Positions 59,467 to 64,000 of a DNA stretch of 64,000 nucleotides are shown here, piece by piece; within the stretch, counting starts at the first letter, position 1, and every line of letters begins with the position of its first letter. The notes under the pieces were generated by a model, which searched no databases, had not been told where the DNA came from, and worked only from the letters and a program-made list of their open reading frames with translations. Location: the NCBI GenBank assembly GCA_004009845.1, contig RMBW01000057.1:62001-126000 (forward strand), written 5' to 3'. This DNA is from Davidsoniella eucalypti (Eukaryota; Ascomycota; Sordariomycetes; Microascales; Ceratocystidaceae). Position numbers and translations under genes: made by a program.

Positions 59467-59790
59467 GAACGATTCATTGTTATTTGAGCATGGATATTAG
59501 AACGGAGGGTATAATAATCAAGGAAGGAAAGGTGGGCAGTTTTCATTTTCATTTTTCTTCACTCACATAGCTACGACTTGATGATTGGAGAGGAAGAAGA
59601 GCCATGATGGTAGCTTTTGCAGAATATTTCTCACTAAACTAGGGACACAAAAAGTGCGACTTGAGGGATTCATTATCTATTTTCTTTCTAGAATCACAAC
59701 TAATGTACACGCCCACATAAGGGCTTCACATCATGAGACGATGATGCAATGATGGATCACGATAATATGACGCCATATGTCGACTTGGAT
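59467..59790. other. Convergent NUP57/TOM5 spacer
   Basis: A 324-base 3' spacer; nothing beyond AT-rich and T-rich untranslated sequence. Confidence 0.5.
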
Positions 59791-60058
59791 TTAGAAGATC
59801 ATCTTGACAGCCTCAAGGGCAAAGGGTGCTGTGAACGTGTTAGGACATATAAAGATGCAACGATATATGAAGAGAGGAAGCTTACAAAGGTACAGCAGAG
59901 CAGCAGCAACAATAGAGCGCTGGATGGCAAATGAGGCATCAGCCTCCTGCTGGCGGATCTCCTCCTCAGACGGCGGTGGGGGCTGGACTGGATATTATTG
60001 GTGTTAGTTTGGGTAGAAGGACATGTCAAGCATGAGGGCATCGCAACTTACAGAACAT
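59791..60058 (-). CDS. TOM5: Mitochondrial import receptor subunit TOM5
   Basis: This is a tail-anchored small subunit of the outer-membrane TOM translocase that passes preproteins toward Tom40. Three exons: 60058..60052 (only 7 nt, ATG TTC T), 59987..59886 and 59828..59791. The spliced protein has 48 residues, starting MFFQPPPPSEEEIRQQEADA, then a single hydrophobic span SIVAAALLYLSPFALEAV near the C-terminus. The acidic N-terminus plus YLSPF within the membrane segment matches fungal Tom5 (about 50 residues). All introns have GT donors (GTAAGT, GTAAGC) and CAG acceptors, and all phases agree. No single exon would be noticed alone. It converges on NUP57. Confidence 0.9.
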
Positions 60059-63000
60059 TGCTATGAGTGGCGAGTTGGATATGAACTTGAATTTAGTCGG
60101 CACGAGGCTGTAGATATCAATATTAACCCGCGATCCAATTGGCAATTAACGTTTAACTAGAGAAGTGGGAAATTCTCTTATAGTGGGGCCCATTTGCGGT
60201 TGTTTCTTGGCTGAAATGTTCAGCCCTCCAAACCCTAATATCCACGACTATACCCTAGCTTCTGTCTAAGACGTTCTGTCTCTATGCGACTGTTGTCGAC
60301 GAAAGCGTTGTGTAATGCGCTCTAGCGCGATGCGATGAGATCTCTCACATATCACTGTGCTCTTCAAGCTGAGCTAGGGCTTATTCGAAAGCAACCAGCC
60401 TTCTTCTATGATGGTTGGAAAAACCCACCAAGAGATATGTCCCGAAAACCTTCAGATTCAGCCGAATACCACCACATCAGGATAGCTGACAAGTTGACGA
60501 TTCAAGCTTCATCCAATGCGACTACTCAACTGTCACTTACCATTGTCTTGAGACGACTCTTGTGAAGATGTCCAACGCGTTGAAATGTGACGCAGAATTG
60601 AAGAGGCCGTCTCGAGTAGTATCACGCTGACCTAAGCCTTGATAACTCTACCTTTGTTGTTATCAGACAACTTCTGGTAACGACACCGCCGCTTCGCTGA
60701 TAGTGCTTGTTTATTATAGATTTGTGAGTCTTACGTTGTCACATAAGAAAATACTTGTGAATAAATACAGTATCAAATATAAGATACGCACATATACATT
60801 GTCCAATGGTCCTCACATTACGGTGGACAGGCCATGTTGAGGGCAGTATCGATGTTGCCGTGTCATACGCATACCCAGGCCGACCGTCTTGTTGATCGAC
60901 AACACAGATATGGACAGCAACGGACGAAGCTCGTGCTTTCTATAGACACATCTGTCAGCTGCTCTACTGAGACAGGGCCGAGCTCTTTGCGGAGCTGGCC
61001 TTTCCTTCTCTCTTCTTCTTTCTGGTCCAAGGAAACGTTCCCGCAAGCCACGAAAACTGCAAGTCGTCAATAGTGTTGTTGTTGGTGTAGCGATTCTGTT
61101 CACAGCCTAGCTCGGAAAATCCCAACATTAAGTCTTCCCCGCTCGCCTCATGGACCACATCTGGGATGTATCACCTCTGGACCTCTGGGAGGATGTACAG
61201 ATACAACTGGTTGTAAGCGCTGCTCAGTGTGACCACAATGTTGGGCCAGCAACCGTCTTACGCACGTTACAGATATGAGGGCATGAATTCGGGGTAGCAC
61301 ATGCATCTTGGGGCCTGCTGCGCTTTCCTGATTCTATCTTGTTTGTCTTTCCTTTTGTTCGAGACTGTGTTCCTCTCTGACCCAGAGGAAGCACACGCCA
61401 AGCCAACTGGAATACTCGGCCGCATCACACGGTAATACACAATACATGTGCTGTATACTGCACATGTCTGGGTATACAAACATGGCGTTGCACTATTGCA
61501 GGGCTCGGAATCCGCCATGCATGGTGGCCGTCCAGCTCCAAGGGCGCAGGCTGGTCCAAATGCGTCCAAATAGGCCAACGGTGCAGATCGCGGATGACTT
61601 GGTATTTCCTGTTCTGAAGACGTGCGCCATCCGACCTGCATGTGGCCGCAACGTGTGGGCATCGAATCCCTACGAGGGCCGTGAGCACGAGCCGAACAGA
61701 GCAAGAAGCAGGCAAAAGAAAACAAAGAAAGACAGGCGGAAGAGAAGAGGGGGGAGAGAGAGAGAGAGCGAGAGAGCATGGGAAAAAAAAGGAAGACAGA
61801 GAAGAACGAACTGGAGAGCCACTAAAGCTCGAATCGAGGCTTGTTCTCGTAAGCGCCTGATGCTACTGTCACCACACAACGGGGCTTCGGAGGAGAGCAG
61901 ATACATATGTACCACGGCCTAGCTAGTCCTCGCTGCCCTGTTTGGCGGTTGCACGGCACATGCGTGTTTGCATATTGTACAGGCATAACACCACTTGGAT
62001 TCCTGTGGATAGTGGGTGGCACGAACGAGCCTAGCCGAAAAAGACCGCCGGCTTGGACACAGGACAACAGCTGTGAATCCCATCGCCTCTGAGGGCTTTT
62101 ATTTATTTTTAATTTCCTTCTTCTGTTTCTCGTGCCCCAAACTTCCCTACATCCGACGACGCCACTCCGGAGAGAAGCAGAACAATCACCAATAGCAGGT
62201 AAGCAGACATGGAAACGAGGCCTTGGTTCTTGATAGGGACTGTACGAGCCCCGCCCGCACATCTTGCATGGCTTATCTTGGTTGACGGCAGCTGGTACCA
62301 TTGGACAATGCACACTATAGCTGCCTTCTTCTGTGATACCAGCACATCCTGCTATCCCGGCTTCTTCTGCTGCTACGACAGTCTTCTTTTGTTACTTTGC
62401 TACTGGAAACTGCTGCGACTGCTGCTGGTTTTTTCTTTTTTTGGGTCTTTTCTGGGTCTGATGCTACGACATCATGCCAAGGCGAGCATTTTCCCTGGGA
62501 AGACAGACAGACAGACAAAGAGAGAGAGAGAGAGAGGGAGAGATTAGCACCAGGAGAGAAAGAGACGGAGTGCGCCTGGTCATTCTGGTCTGACCCGCTA
62601 CCATGTCATGTTTTTTTTTGTGTATGATAAATCCAAGAGAGGATGAGGACGGGCTGGAGCTCATGGTATAGGATCCTGGGATGCAGGTATTATGCAGGTA
62701 TATGCTTGGTCAAGTCTGACCAGAATACGACTCTCTGATTGACTTGCTCACAGTTCTTTGTCAAGTGACGTGACAGGCGAAATGGACGGGCTTGAAGCTC
62801 GTGAGAACCGACCAATGCTATGGAGGCAAGAATTGGTGGTAATAGTAGCAGTATCAGCAAGCATTGTCGACGATACCACATTGGCTCGCCCATCAAGTAG
62901 AGGAGGAAAAAAACAAAAGAATAGAAATGCGAGACAAGTGTGTATCTCTACCCTTGCCGACAGTGGCATTGTGTGTTGTCATACATGGTACGTAAATACT

Positions 63001-64000
63001 ACAAATACTACAGCATACATAATACATGCCTGCAAGATAGACACTGACCGCACAACAAGCCTCAGAAACAGAGTTGTTCTGTGACACCCATGCGGGATAG
63101 CGGCCTTTTTGGGAGGGTTGGAAAACGGCTGAGGGTAGCACAATGCCTCCGTTCCCGCCTGCTGCTCCATCCATCCCTATAGCCTCAAGCATCAGACAGA
63201 AGGGTAGGGAGGCGGGGCTGTCGATATCGAGCCGCAGGTTGTATTTTTGGCGTGGTGGATATCAGTATGTCTTGCAACGATACCCTGAATCTAACGCCAC
63301 GAAACGGTAGAAACACAAACAAAAACAAACCAACAAAGAAAGAGAGACATAGCAGCCACAGCTGCGACTGCAGCGTCCAACATTCTACCTGCCCCCCCTC
63401 CCTACATGATCCTCGCTACACCCACACTACGACCGCCACGACCGCCACGGCTACAACCATGGACTAAGCCAGGCCAACGCCGGAGCCACTGCTGGCGGTA
63501 ATAGAAGCTGCTAGTATAGTTGGCTATGTATACGTATCCATATCAGAGACACACCTGCCGAGAGATTCTAGCCCGGTGCCTGTTTGGAATGGACAGAGTG
63601 ACGCCGGGAAGTTTCATCTGCCTGTATCTGGCCTACTGCTTTACATATGTATACCTTGCGCGCAACCGGTCTTCAACAGCTGGGCGGAAGATGCATATAT
63701 ACGCTGCTGTGTATGATAACGACAATAGTAGTAACAGTTATATGCAGGCGTGACAAGTGTGTCTGTAGCAGCCGCCGTTTCTCAACGCACCTCGTCCATG
63801 ATACAGATATGTAGGTAGCACCGTGAGTGCGTAGTCACAGTAGTCGGGTCCCATTCGATTCGATATCAGCGAGCCTGCTTGGCTGTCTTTGGCCGTTGCC
63901 ATGTTTTTGTTTCGTCGGGCAATTTCTTCGAGTTCCCCGCCTGTCTGGTTTCCTCCTTCTGCTTGTTGTCTTACCCAAATAGACCGAACTAGCCAAGTCC
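60059..64000. other. Gene-free right end, about 3.9 kb
   Basis: No supported gene. Overlapping ORFs in both strands around 61.2-62.5 kb have CT-rich or Ser/Leu-rich biased composition, as expected of a long leader or promoter. It contains AG/ACAG microsatellites (61751-61778 and 62500-62543). It might be the upstream region of a gene beyond the window. Confidence 0.55.
62500..62543. repeat. Purine microsatellite (ACAG)n(AG)n
   Basis: Four ACAG units followed by about ten AG units. A similar AG run lies at 61751-61778. Simple sequence. Confidence 0.9.

Noticed and set aside
61630..61700. Another T-loop-like GGGATTCGATGCCC (minus strand)
   Set aside because: Only three T-stem pairs and no acceptor partner; not a tRNA.
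61267..61922. Long overlapping ORFs on both strands
   Set aside because: Ser/Leu-rich or Arg/Glu-rich bias arises from CT/GA-rich simple sequence; no conserved motif.
1..64000. CRISPR arrays, rRNA genes, telomere repeats, intact transposons, secondary-metabolite synthases
   Set aside because: Looked for on both strands; none seen.

Overview
The window looks like nuclear DNA of a filamentous ascomycete (Pezizomycotina). Genes are split by short introns (about 45-75 nt) with GTAAGT-type donors, CTAAC-type branch sites and YAG acceptors. The proteins have their closest recognisable relatives in moulds. No species can be named from the sequence alone. Sixteen protein genes are supported. All exon chains were assembled by hand, and each summed coding length is a multiple of three.

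Left block, 1-18.5 kb, is gene-dense and mostly housekeeping: the 5' end of alpha-aminoadipate reductase (LYS2, minus), 26S proteasome subunit RPN5 (plus), an FSH-type serine hydrolase (minus), ATP synthase subunit J (ATP18, minus, four tiny exons), a mitochondrial NIPSNAP protein (plus), the RAVE/Rogdi subunit RAV2 (minus), RNase P/MRP subunit POP7 (plus), an 11-exon full-length ABCB transporter with degraded ATPase sites (plus), and an unrecognised low-complexity protein (minus).

Centre, 18.5-42.3 kb, is almost empty of genes. The one confident gene is a secreted CAP/PRY-type protein (24.8-26.0 kb, minus). The rest is AT-rich, rich in homopolymer tracts, and carries an inverted pair of degraded repeat copies with RIP-like differences (21.3 and 23.5 kb), several inverted repeats able to form hairpins, a few doubtful small ORFs, and a possible seven-helix (PTH11-like) gene or relic at 36.7-38.0 kb.

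Right block, 42.3-52.6 kb, holds three metabolic genes isolated by long spacers: a membrane-anchored short-chain dehydrogenase, a family III CoA-transferase and an ALDH3-like aldehyde dehydrogenase. Together they could convert an alcohol to an aldehyde, an acid and then a CoA ester, but this link is inference. After another 3.8 kb spacer comes a compact housekeeping trio, 56.4-60.1 kb: complex I subunit NDUFA8 (minus), nucleoporin NUP57 (plus) and import receptor subunit TOM5 (minus, 48 residues, 7-nt first exon). The last 3.9 kb shows no gene.

Mitochondrial functions recur (ATP18, NIPSNAP, NDUFA8, TOM5, possibly the FSH hydrolase), but they are interspersed with unrelated genes and do not form one system.
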